A DNA stretch of 64,000 nucleotides from Axinella damicornis (GCA_963931865.1 OZ007506.1:10479301-10543300), one strand, 5' to 3'. Shown: positions 1 through 10,054, numbered from the stretch's first letter. Made by a program: numbers and translations. The notes: a model not told the origin generated them from the letters alone.

Positions 1-683
1 CACACTGTGCTCACTCGAGGAGCCTGGGAATGAGGGTAACCTATGGATTGTATTCCGTACTGATGCTCACCATGGGAGCCTGGGAATGAGGTTAGCTCTG
101 TACTTGTACTCCATACTGGTGCTCACCAGGGGGGCCGCGGAACGACGCTATATAGCCCTGTGCATCTACTCCGCACTGGTGCTCACTAGGGAAGCCTGGG
201 AACAAGGAAAGCCCTGATTTGCACTCCGCAATAGTGCTCACAAGGGGAGCCTGGGAACGAGGCTAGCGCAAGGATTGTACTCCGTACTTGTGATCAACAG
301 GGGAACCTGGGAACGAGGCTAGCCATGGGCGTGTACTATTTACTGGTGCTCACCAGGGGAGCCATGGAGCCATGATCTTGCACTCCCTACTGGTGCTCAT
401 CAGGTGAGCCTGGGAACAAGCCTAGACCAGGGATTGTACTTCGTACTGGTGCTAACCAGTGGAGCCCGGGAACAAGGCTAGCCCTGGGATTGTATACTCC
501 GCACTGGTGCTCACCAGGGGAGCCAGGAATGAGGCTAGCCCAAGGATTGTGCTCCGTACTGGTGCTCACCAGGGGAGCCTGGGAACAAGGCGTGCCCAGG
601 GATTGTATACTCCGCACTGGTGCTCACCAGGGGAGGCTGGAATGAGGCTAGCCCAGGGCTTGTACTTCATACTGGCGCTCATC

Positions 684-895
684 GTTCTCATTTGGCGAAC
701 CTCAAACTCCTTTTATCTCCCCCGCTTGAATGTCTCATCTTCCTGTTCTGTCAGACTGAAATGATATCATTGGAATGTCACCCACACAGCCACAGTTCAA
801 GTACAAGTACATTGTATCCATACATGGTGCATCCAAATAAGGTGTGTCTGTACACAGGATGTCACTACCTGGGCTAATTGTTGGTTTCCCTTAAT
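684..895 (+). repeat. S block, type H
   Basis: Has CTTTTATCTCCCC and the palindrome AATGATATCATT. It lacks the GCATCCTGAA stretch normally found before GGTTTCCC. The closest relative is at 39020. Confidence 0.85.
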
Positions 896-1738
896 GAGTC
901 TGGGAACAAGGTTAGACCTGGGCTTGTACTCCGTACTGGTGCACACCAGGGGAGCCTGGGAACGAGGCTAGCCCTGGGTAAGTACTCCACACTGGTGCTC
1001 ACTAGGGGAGGCAGGGAACGAGGCAAACCTAGGGATTGTACTCCGCACTGGTGCTTACCAGGGGAGCCTGGAATGAGGCTAGCCAAGGGCTTGTACTCCA
1101 TACTGGCGCTCACCGTTCTCATTCGGCGAACCTCAAACTCCTTGAACGCTTGAACTTCTAATCTTCCAGTTCTGTAAGACAGAAATGATATCATTGGAAT
1201 GTCCCCCCCACAGCCCCAGTTCAAGTACAAGTACATTGTATCCATACATGGTGCATCCAAATAAGGTGTGTCTGTACACAGGATGTCACTACCTGGGCTA
1301 ATAGTTGGTTTCCCTGAATGAGTCTGGGAACAAGGTTAGACCTGGGCTTGTACTCCGTACTGGTGCACACCAGGGGAGCCTGGGAACGAGGCTAGCCCTG
1401 GGTAAGTACTCCACACTGGTGCTCACTAGGGGAGGCAGGGAACGAGGCAAACCTAGGGATTGTACTCCGCACTGGTGCTTACCAGGGGAGCCTGGAATGA
1501 GGCTAGCCAAGGGCTTGTACTCCATACTGGCGCTCACCGTTCTCATTCGGCGAACCTCAAACTCCTTGAACGCTTGAACTTCTCATCTTCCAGTTCTGTA
1601 AGACAGAAATGATATCATTGGAATGTCTCCCCCACAGCCCCAGTTCAAGTACAAGTACATTGTATCCATACATGGTGCATCCAAATAAGGTGTGTCTGTA
1701 CACAGGATGTGTACCTGGGCTAATTGAATCTTGAATTG
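891..1738 (+). repeat. Local tandem duplication, 2 x 424 bp
   Basis: Two nearly identical 424-bp units (891-1314 and 1315-1738), each made of about four monomers and a D-type S block. The corresponding place in the long-range copy (39214-39660) has only one unit, so the extra copy arose after the long-range duplication, or was lost from the other copy. Confidence 0.8.
1115..1319 (+). repeat. S block, type D
   Basis: Carries the D deletion (CTCCTTGAACGCTTG) and CTGTAAGACAG. A cytosine run (TGTCCCCCCCACAG) replaces the usual GTCACCCACAC. Ends without GCATCCTGAA. Confidence 0.85.
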
Positions 1739-1750
1739 GTTTCCTTGAAT
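1539..1750 (+). repeat. S block, type D
   Basis: Second unit of the 424-bp duplication. It differs from 1115 by TCTCCCCCACAGCCCC and by GGATGTGTACC, where four bases of the usual TCACTACC are lost. Confidence 0.85.
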
Positions 1751-1969
1751 GAGTCTGGGAACAAGATTAGACTTTGGCTTGTACTCCGAACTGGTTCACA
1801 CCAGAGGAGCTAGGGAAGGAGGCTAGCCCTGGGTTTGTACTCCACACTGGTGCTCACTAGGGGAGGCTGGGAACGAGGCAAACCTAGGGATTATACTCCG
1901 CACTGGTGCTCACCAGGGGAGCCTGGAATGAGGCTAGCGCAGGGCTTGTACTCCATACTGGCGCTCACC

Positions 1970-2183
1970 GTTCTCATTCGGCGATCCTCGAACTCCTTGA
2001 ACGCTGGAACTTCTCATCTTCCAGTTCTGTAAGACAGAAATGATATCATTGGAATGTCTCCCACACAGCCACAGTTCAAGTACAAGTACATTGTATCCAT
2101 ACATGGTGCATCCAAATAAGGTGTGTCGGTACACAGGATGTCACTACCTGGGCTAATTGCATCCTGAATTGGTTTCCCTGAAT
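1970..2183 (+). repeat. S block, type D
   Basis: D type with CGATCCTCGAACTCC and a complete 3' end (GCATCCTGAATTGG). Pairs with 39884 at an offset of 37914. Confidence 0.85.
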
Positions 2184-3389
2184 GAGTCTGGGAACAAGGT
2201 TAGACTTGAGCTTGTACTCCGTACTGGTGCACACCAGGGGAGCCTGGGAACGAGGCTAGCCATGAGCTTGCACTCGGTACTGGGGCTCAACAAGAGAGCC
2301 TTGGAACAAGGCTAGCCATGAGCTTGCACTCCATACTGGTGTTCATCAGCGGTGCCCAGGAACAAGGCTAGCCAGGGATTGTACTCCGTACTGGTGCTCA
2401 TCAGGAGAACCTGGGAACAAGGCTAGCCCTGGGCGTTTACTCGGTACTGGTGCTCAACATGGGAGCCGGGGAACGAGGCTATATAGCCCTTGGCTTGTAC
2501 TCAGCACTGGTGCTCACTTAGGGAGCCTGGAAACGAGGCTACACTGTATACGGGCTCACAAGGGGAGCATGGAATGCGGCTAGCCCAGGGATTGTACTCC
2601 GTACTGGTGCTCCCCAGGGGAACCTGGGAACGAGGCTAGCCATGGGCATTTACTCCGTACTGGTGCTCACCAGGGGAGCCGGGGAACGAGGCTATATAGC
2701 CCTTGGCTTGTACTCAGCACTGGTGCTCACTAGGGGAGCCTGGGAACGAGGCTAGCCCTGACTTGTTCTCCGCACTGGTGCTCACTAGGGGAGCCTGGGA
2801 ACGAGTCTAGCCCTGGGCATGTACTCTGTACTGGTGCTCACCAGGGGAGCCAGGGAACGAGGTTAGCCATGAGTTTGCACTCCTTACAGGTGCTTACCAG
2901 GAGAGCCTGGGAACAAGGCTAGCCAAGAGCTTGCACTCCATAGTGGTGCTCATCATGGGAGCTTAGGAAAAAGGCTAGCCCAGGGATTGTACTCCGTAGT
3001 AGTGCTCACCAAGGGAGCCTGTGAACAAGGCTAGCCTGTATACGTGTTCAACAAGGGAGCTTGGAATGAGGCTAGCCCAAGGATTGTACTCTGTAGTGGT
3101 GCTTATCAGAGGAGCCTGGGAACAAGGCTAGCCCAGGGATTGTACTCTGCACTGGTGCTAACCAGTGGAGCCCGGGAACAAGGCTCGCCCTGGGATTGTA
3201 TACTCCGCACTGGTGCTCACCAGGGAAGCCTGGAATGAGGCAAGCCCAAGGATTGTGCTCCGTACTGGTGCTCACCAGGGGAGCCTGGGAACAAGGCGTG
3301 CCCAGGGATTGTATACTGTGCACTGGTGCTCACCAGGGGAGCCTGCAATGAGGCTAGCCAAGGGCTTGTACTCCATACTGGGGCTCACC

Positions 3390-3442
3390 GTTCTCATTTG
3401 GCGAACCTCGAACTCCTTTTGTCTTCGCTGCTTGATCGTCTC
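3390..3442 (+). repeat. S block fragment, type G
   Basis: Only the first ~53 bp of an S block (CATTTGGCGAACCTCG to CTTGATCGTCTC), fused directly to a monomer (CTGGTGCTCTCC). A complete A block starts exactly 120 bp after it. The same pairing is seen at 41303 and 55138. Confidence 0.8.
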
Positions 3443-3509
3443 CTGGTGCTCTCCAAGGGCACATGGAATGAGGGTAGCCTAGGGCTTGTACTCCAAACTG
3501 GCGCTCACC

Positions 3510-3730
3510 GTTTTAATTCAGCGATGCTCGAACTCCTTGTGTCTCCGCCGCTTGAACGTCACATCTTCCAGTTCTGTCACACAAAAATGATATCATTGGA
3601 ATGTCACCCACACATCCACAGTTAAAGTACAAGTACATTGTATCCATACATGGTGCATCCAAATAAGGAGTGTCTGTACACAGGATGTCACTACCGGGGC
3701 TAATTGCATCCTGAATTGGTTTCCCTCAAT
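3510..3730 (+). repeat. S block, type A
   Basis: A type opening with GTTTTAATTCAGCGATG. Full length. TCACACAAAAATG replaces the usual TCAGACAGAAATG. Confidence 0.85.
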
Positions 3731-4797
3731 GAGCGTGGGAACGAGGTTACACCTGGGGTTGTACTTCGTACTGGTGCACACCAGGGGAGCCTGGGAACGA
3801 ACCTAGCCCTGGGTTTGTACTCCACACTGGTGCTCACTTGGGGAGCTGGGGAACGAAGCTAGCCTAGGGATTGTACTCCATACTGGTGCTCATCAAGGGA
3901 GCCTGGGAATGAGGTTAGCCCTGGGATTGTACTTAGTACTGGTGCTCACCAGAGGAGCTGGGGATCGAGGCTATATAACCGTTGGCTTGTACTCCGCACT
4001 GGTGCTCACTAAGGGAGCCTGGGAACGAGGCTAGCCCTGACTTGTACACCGCACTGGTGCTCACTAGAGGAGCCTGGGAACGATGAAAGCCCTGGGCGTG
4101 TACTCTGCACAGGTTCTCAGCAGGGGAGCCAGGGAACGAGGCTAGCCATGAGCTTGCACTCCTTAGTGGTGCTCACCAGGAAAGCCTGGGAACAAGGCTA
4201 GCCATGAGTCCACACTGGTGCTCATCAGGGGAGCTTGGGAACAAATCTAGCAAAGGGATTGTACTCCATACTGGTGCTCACCAGGGGAGCCTGGGAGCAA
4301 GGCTAGCCATGAGTCCATACTGGTGCTCATCAGGGGATCCTGGGAACAAATCTAGCCAAGGGATTGTACTCCATACTGGTGCTCACCAGGGGATACGTGC
4401 CCACCAGGGGAGCCTGGATTGCGGTTAGCCCAGGGATTGCACTCCGTACTGGTGCTCACCAGGGGAACCAGGGAGCTAGGCTAGCCCTGGGTGTGAACTC
4501 TGTACTAGTGCTCACCAGGACAGCCTGGAAACAAGGCTAGCCATGAGCTTGCACTTTGTACTGGCGCTCAACAGGGGAGCCTGGGAACAAGGCTAGCTCA
4601 GGGATTGTACTCTGCATTGGTGCTCACCAAGGCAGCCTGGGAAAAAGGCTAGTCATGGGATTGTATACTCCGCACTGGTGCTCTCCAGGGGAACCTGGAA
4701 TGAGGCTAGCCCCGGGCTTATACTCTGTACTGGTGCTCACCAGGGCAGCCTGGGAACGAGGCTAACACTTGGCTTTTACTCCATACTGGCGCTCACC

Positions 4798-5018
4798 ATT
4801 CTCATTCGACGAACCTCGAACTCCTTTTGTCTCCGTCGCTTGAACGTCTCATCTTCTAATTCTGTCAGACAGAAATGATGTCATTGGAATAACACCCACA
4901 CAACCACAGTTCAAGTACAAGTACATTGTATCCATACATGGTGCATCCAAATAAGGAGAGTCTGTACAAAGGATGTCACAACCTGGGCTAATTCCATCCT
5001 GAATTGGTTTCCCTCAAA
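4798..5018 (+). repeat. S block, type B
   Basis: Begins ATTCTCATTCGACG. Has GGAATAACACCC, which puts a stop in the frame that is open through A blocks. Pairs with 57306 (offset 52508). Confidence 0.85.
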
Positions 5019-6011
5019 GAGCCTGTGAACAACGTTATCCCTGGGATTGTACTCCGCACTGGTGCTCACCAGAGGAGCCTGGTAACGAGGCTAGCCCTGG
5101 GTTTGTACTCCACACTTATGCTCACAAGGCGAGCCTGGGAACGATGCAAACCTAGGGATTGTACTCTGTACTGGTGCACACAAGGGGAGCCTGGAAACGA
5201 GGCAAGCCATGAGCTTGCACTAGATACTGGTGCTCACCAAAGAGCCTTGGAACAAGGCTAGCCATGAGCTTGCAGGTGCTCGTCAGGGGAGCATGGGAAC
5301 AAGGCTAGCCAGGGATTATACTCCACACTGGTGCTCACTAGGGGAGCCTGGGAACAAAGCTAGCCTAGGGATTGTACTCCGTACTGGTGCTCACCAAGGG
5401 AGCCTGGGAATGAGGTTAGCCCTTCGATTGTACTTAGCACTGGTGCTCACCAAGGGAGCCGGGGATCGAGGCTATATAGCCCTTGGTTTGTACTCCGCAC
5501 TGGTGCTCACTAAGGGAGCCTGGGAACGAGAAAAAAACCCTGGGCGTGTACTCTGTACTGGTGCTCACCAGGAGAGCCTGGGAACAAGACTAGCCATGAG
5601 TCCATACTGGTGCTCATCAGGGGAGCCTCGGAACAAATCTAGCCCAGGGATTGTACTCCATACTGGTGCTCACCAGGGGGACCTGGGAGCTAGGCTAGCC
5701 ATGGGTGTGAACTCTGCACTAATGCTCACCAGGAGAGCCTGAAAACAAGGCTAGCCATGAGCTTGCACTCTGTACAGGTGCTCAACAGGGGAGCCTGGGA
5801 ACAAGGCTAGCCCAGGGATTGTACTGTGCATTGGTGCTCACCAGGGGAGCCTGGGAACAAGGCTAGCCATGGGATATTATACTCCGCACTGGTGCTCTCT
5901 AGGAAAACCTGGTATGAGGCTAGCCTAGGGCTTATACTCTGTACTGGTGCTCACCAGGGCAGCCTGGGAACGAGGCTAGCACTGGGCTTGTACTCCACAC
6001 TGGCACTCACC

Positions 6012-6218
6012 GTTCTCATTCGGCGAACCTCGAACTCATTTTGTCTCCCTCGCTTCAACGTCTCATCTTCCAATTCTGTCAGAGAGAAATGATGTAATAG
6101 GAATAACACCCACACAACCACAGTTGAAGTACAAGTACATTGTATCCATACTAAGGAGAGTCGGTACACAAGATGTCACAACTCGGGCTAATTGCATCCT
6201 GAATTGGTTTCCTTGAAT
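6012..6218 (+). repeat. S block, type B, short
   Basis: Lacks the CATGGTGCATCCAAA stretch (CCATACTAAGGAGAG). The same deletion is shared by 33231, 52370 and 58517, marking a sublineage. Confidence 0.85.
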
Positions 6219-6863
6219 GAGACTGATAACGAGGTTGTTCCTGGGCTTGTACTCCGCAATGGTGCTCACCAGAGGAGCCTGGTACCGAGGCTAGCCCTGG
6301 GATTTTATACTCCGCACTGGTGCTCACTAGGGGAGCCTGGAAACGAGGCAAACCTAGGGATTGTACTCTGTACTGGTGCTCACCAGGGGAGCCGGGGAAC
6401 GAGGCTAGCCATGAGCTTGCACTCGGTACGGGTGCTCACTAAGAGAGCCTTAGAACAAGGCTAGCCATGAGCTTGCACTCCATACTGGTGCTCATCAGAG
6501 GAGCCCGGGAACAAGGTTAACCAGGGATTCTACTCTGTACTGGTGTGCACCAGGGGACCTTGGGAACAAGGCTAGCCTGCGTACGAGCTCACACGGGGAG
6601 CGTGGAATGCGGCTAGCCCAGGGATTGTACTCCGTACTGGTGCTCACCAGGAGAACCTGGGAAGGAGGCTAGCCCTGGGCGTGAACCCTGTACCAGTGCT
6701 CACCAGGAGAGCCTGGGAACAAGGCTAGTCCTGGGTTGTACTCTGCACTGGTGTTCACCAGTGGAGCCAGGGAACAAGGCTAGCCCTTGGATTGTATACT
6801 CCGCACTGGTGTTTTCTGGGAACGAGGCTAGCAGTGGGCTTGTACTCCATACTGGCACTCACC

Positions 6864-7075
6864 GTTCTCATTCGGCGAACCTTAAACTCCTTTCGTCTCC
6901 GCCGCTTGAACGTCTCATCTTCCAAATCTGTCAGACAGAAATGATGTAATTGTAATGTCACCACAGTTCAAGTAAAAGTACATTGTATCCATACATAATG
7001 CATCCAAACAAGGAGTGTCTGTACACAGGATGTCACAACCTGGGCTAATTGCATAATGAATTGGTTTCCCTGAAT
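6864..7075 (+). repeat. S block, type B variant
   Basis: Lacks the CCACACAAC segment (GTCACCACAGTTC) and has GCATAATGAATTGG. The paralogue with the same deletion is 59369. Confidence 0.85.
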
Positions 7076-7849
7076 GAGCCTGGGAACGAGGTTATCCCTG
7101 GGCTTGAACTCCCCACTGGTCCTCACCAGAGGAGCCTGGGAACGAGGCTAGCCCTGGGTTTGTACTCCACATTGGTGCTCACTAGGGAAGCCAGGGAACG
7201 AGGCTAGCTATGGGGCTTGTACTCCGCACTGGTGCTCACCAAGGGAGCCCGGGAACGAGGCTATATAGCCCTGGGCTTGTACTCCACACTGGTGCTCACT
7301 AGGGGAGCCTGGAAACGAGGATAGCCGTGATTTGTACTCCGAACTGGTGCTCACTACGGGAGCCTGGAAACGAGGCTAGCCCTAGGTGGGTACTCTGTAC
7401 TGGTGCACACAAGGGAACGAGGCTAGCAATGAGCTTCCACTCCGTACTGGTGCTCACCAGGGGAACCTGGGAACGAGGCTAGCCCTGGGCATGTACTCTG
7501 CACTGGTGCTCACCAGGGGAGCCAGGGAACGAGGATAGCCATGAACTTGCACTCCTTACTGGTGCACACCAGGAGAGCCTTGGAACAAGGCTAGTCATGA
7601 GCTTGCAGTCCGTACTGGTGCAATCAGGGGAGCCTGGGAACAAGGCAAGCCAAGGGATTGTACTCCGTACTGGTGCTCACAAGAGGAGCCTGGGTAAAAG
7701 GCTAGCCCTGGGATTGTATACTCCGCACTGGTGCTCACCAGCGGAGCCTGGAATGAGGCTTGCCCAGGGCTTGCACTCCGTTCTGGTGCTCACTAAGGGA
7801 GCTTGGGAATGAGGCTAGCCCTAACTTGTACTCCATACTGGCGCTCACC

Positions 7850-8070
7850 GTTCTCATTCGGCGAACCTCGAACTCCTTTTGTCTCCGTCGCTTGAACGTC
7901 TTATCTTCCAATTCTGTCAGACAGAAATGATGTCATTGGAATAACACCCACAAAACCACAGTTCAAGTACAAGTACATTGTATCCATACATGGTGCATCC
8001 AAATAAGGAGTGTCTGCACACAGGATGTCACTACCTGGGCTAATTGCATGCTAAATTGGTTTCCATGAAT
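7850..8070 (+). repeat. S block, type B/F hybrid
   Basis: The 5' part is B type (CTTTTGTCTCCGTCGC). The 3' end GCATGCTAAATTGG with TTCCATGAAT is otherwise seen in the F blocks (19802, 60689). This suggests recombination inside the S block. Confidence 0.75.
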
Positions 8071-8249
8071 GAGCCTGGGAACGAGGTTAGACATGGGCTT
8101 GTACTCCGTACTGGTGCTCACCAAGGGAGCCTGGGAACGAGGCTAGATTAGAGATTGCATTCTGTACTGGTGCTAACCAGTGGAGTCTTGGAATAAGGCT
8201 AGCCCTTGGCTTGTACTCCGTACTGGTGCTCGCCAGGGGAGCCGGGGAA

Positions 8250-8555
8250 AGGGGTGGCTGGTGGCCTAGCGGTTAAAGCATCCGACTGCTAATCTGAAGG
8301 TTGCAGGTTCGAATCCCACCATTGCCATAGGAGAGATTTTCTTTCTCTCCTAGGAGTTGACTCAGCTCTACCCTTAAAAATGAGTAGGTGTGTTCTTGAA
8401 GGTGTTTTCACCAGATACAGTTCACACCGCATCCTTCGGAGGGGATGTAAAGCCGTTGGTCCCGGGTTACTGGTTAATATTAGCATTCATGCTATTCCGG
8501 TTACCTCGTTAGCCACTCTACATGGTGGTTTCTCATAAAATAAATAAAATAAAAT
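8250..8555 (+). mobile_element. tRNA-derived SINE inserted in a monomer
   Basis: A ~306-bp element interrupts a monomer between GCCGGGGAA and AACGAGGC. Its head is tRNA-like: A box TGGCCTAGCGG at 8262-8272, B box GGTTCGAATCC at 8306-8316, and an anticodon-loop-like TGCTAAT with GCT at 8288-8290. The T-stem pairs poorly, so it is a degenerate tRNA head and not a functional tRNA gene. The body includes TTCGGAGGGGATGTAAAGCC at 8436-8455, followed by GTTGGTCCCGGG. This resembles the conserved central domain of several marine-invertebrate SINE superfamilies (from memory, tentative). The tail is an (ATAAA)n run at 8535-8555. No long target-site duplication is visible, only AA at both edges. Paralogous monomers at 20180-20200 and 61070-61090 lack it and act as empty sites. 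Confidence 0.85.
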
Positions 8556-9453
8556 AACGAGGCTATATAGCCCTGGGCTTGTACTCCGCACTGGTGCTCA
8601 CTAGGGGAGACTGGGAACAAAGCTAGCCGAGGGATTGTACTCCGTACCGGGGCTCACTAAGGGAACCTGGGAACGAGGCAAGCCCTGGGTGTGTACTCTG
8701 TACTGGTGCTCACCAGGGGAGCCAGGGATGAGGCTAGCCATGACCTTGCCATCTGTACTGGTGCTTACCAGGAGAGCCTGGGAACAAGGCTAGCCATGAG
8801 CTGGCAATCCATACTGGTGCTCAATAGGGGAGCCTGGGAACAAGTCTAGCCCAGGGATTGCACTCCGTACTGGGGCTCACCAGGGGAGCCTGGGAACAAG
8901 GCTAGCCCTGGGATTGTACACTCCGCACTGGTGCTCACCAGGGGAGCCTGGAATGAGGCTAGCACACGGCTTGTACTCCATACTTGTGCTCACCATTCTC
9001 ATTCGGCGAACCTCGAACTCCTTTTGTCTCCGCCGTTTCAACGTCTCATCTTCCAGTTCTGTCTGACAGAAATGATGTCATTGGAATGTCACCCACACAA
9101 CCACAGTTCAAGTACAAGTACATTGTATTCATACATGGTTCATACATGTCTACACACAGGATGTCACTACCTGGGCTAATTGCATCCTGAATTGGTTTCC
9201 CTGAATGAGCCAGGGAACGAGGTTAGCCCTGGGATTGTACTGCGTACTGGTGCTCACTAGGGGAGCCTGGGAACGAGGCTAGCCCTGGGTTTGTACTCCG
9301 CACTGGTGCTCACTAGGGAGGGGAGCCTGGGAACGAGGCTAGCTCAGGGATTGTACTCCGTACCAGTCCTCACCAGGGGAGCCAGGGAACGAGGCTAGCC
9401 ATGAGTTTGCATTCCGTACTGGTACTCACCAGGAGAGCCTGGGAACAAGGCTA
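8556..9453 (+). repeat. Satellite array, segment 2
   Basis: Monomers resume in phase after the SINE and contain one C-type S block. They run up to island 1a, where the last monomer breaks after AACAAGGCTA. The block corresponds to 20200-20570 plus 21206-21675, to 34060-34874, and to 61085-61740. Confidence 0.95.
8995..9206 (+). repeat. S block, type C
   Basis: CCGTTTCAACG and CTGTCTGACAG. TTGTATTCATACATGG is followed by a shortened TTCATACATG, so the CCAAATAAGGAG segment is missing. This is the C block that precedes each type-1 island. Confidence 0.85.
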
Positions 9454-9473
9454 ATTGGTATGGATGTACGTAC

Positions 9474-9885
9474 CTGTGCTGCGGCACATAACAGGGCTAG
9501 AATGATGTCACAGCTGAAGAATGTACCCTACAGGGGGAAGATATGTAAGGGAACAAAATTAACAAAGTCATGGCAAAACAACCATATCATGGGATTCAGA
9601 CAGTCTCACATCACAGAACGGTCTTCAAATGTAAACAAAGACATGAACCAAAATTATGGTTATGTGACTAGCTACATACCTTGCATCTGCTGATCCCACT
9701 CTCAAGACATACTTGCGGGCCTGATTTTCCGTCAGTGAGGCAGGAACAGTTCTGATAGCTACCATCATCTTCAAAACGACAACCATCCCGTGCTTCGCCA
9801 TCAACTTCCCTTCATCGCCCAACTTCTCTAAACGCTTATAGTGAGATTGGCCTGCTTCATCTCCTCGTATGCGCTCTTCACAGCT
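9474..9885 (-). pseudogene. Two-exon coding candidate downstream of the TM gene (island 1a)
   Basis: Two splice-flanked exons on the minus strand. The first is 9680-9885 (206 nt), preceded by CTCTTAG and followed by donor GTATGT. The second is 9474-9527 (54 nt), preceded by a pyrimidine-rich CTTCCCCCTGTAG and followed by GTACGT. The 152-nt intron has the same length in all three island copies. Exon 1 is open for 68 codons and contains HYKRLEKLGDEGKLMAKHG and ARKYVLRVGSADA. I do not recognise the family. The phase-2 junction continues into exon 2, where TTC TAG gives a premature stop in this copy (CAG in island 1c). Read instead in phase 2 from the same acceptor, exon 1 gives AVKSAYEEMKQANLTISV and a stop, so it could also be an alternative last exon of the TM gene. 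Function unknown. Confidence 0.4.
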
Positions 9886-10035
9886 CTAAGAGACTACTTG
9901 TCAGCGCTTCGCTGGGTCTCCATTGATTCTAGGTCTTGTAGTAAGCCACGCCTGGGCTTCTTCGCTGCTGGCCCGTCTGTACTATTCACCAGTCGTTCTC
10001 AGACCTCGAATGTTCACACGTGTGGGTGTTTGGGG

Positions 10036-10054
10036 TCTGGGAACGAGACTATAT
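10036..10054 (+). repeat. Monomer-like patch inside island 1a
   Basis: TCTGGGAACGAGACTATAT matches the ~60-bp monomer variant (CCTGGGAACGAGGCTATAT) at 17 of 19 positions, in sequence that is otherwise non-repetitive. Weaker collinear matches precede it: GCCTGGGCTT near 9949-9958, TCTGTACTATTCACCAG at 9976-9992, and GTTCTCAGACCTCGAA at 9995-10010 compared with the S-block start. Confidence 0.6.

Larger units (their letters stand above)
1..8249 (+). repeat. Satellite array, segment 1 (56-bp monomers plus S blocks)
   Basis: Uninterrupted head-to-tail monomers with ten S blocks, listed separately. Each monomer carries CTCACCAGGGGAGCC, TGGGAACGAGGCTAGCC and TTGTACTCC. Monomer variants come in a fixed order: CATGAGCTTGCACTCC, GGGCGTGTACTCTG, CTATATAGCCCTTGGC and CAGGGATTGTACTCCG recur in series, so there is a higher-order period above the 56-bp unit. 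Bases 1 to about 4150 correspond to 38337 to about 42060. Bases 4500-8000 correspond to 57180-60400. No gene is supported in this stretch: open frames read straight through monomers in all three frames. Confidence 0.95.

Noticed and set aside
1125..1145. CENP-B-like box at TTCGGCGAACCTCG in S blocks, which would suggest a centromere
   Set aside because: The TTCG start and central A fit, but the CGGG end is missing (TCGA). The motif is better described as the short symmetrical TTCG-G-CGAA. No centromere claim is made.
4920..5010. Pol III A/B boxes in the S block
   Set aside because: CACAGTTCAAGTAC does not match GGTTCGANTCC, and no A box lies upstream, so S is not tRNA-derived.
5230..5742. 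170-codon open frame on the plus strand, and many of 60-145 codons across the array
   Set aside because: They read through monomers. At 56 bp the frame shifts by two each unit, so the TAG in GGCTAGCC is met only every third monomer, and it is lost wherever the variant is GGCAAGCC or GGTTATCC. Products are repeats of the same three translated phrases, and related units are broken at different places.
8262..8334. Functional tRNA gene (Ser-GCT-like)
   Set aside because: The T-stem pairs badly, no clear acceptor stem closes, and the sequence continues into a SINE body with an ATAAA tail.
8289..8486. 65-codon minus-strand frame with RRMRCELYLVKTPSRTHLL
   Set aside because: It lies wholly within the SINE and is the reverse reading of its tRNA-like head and body.
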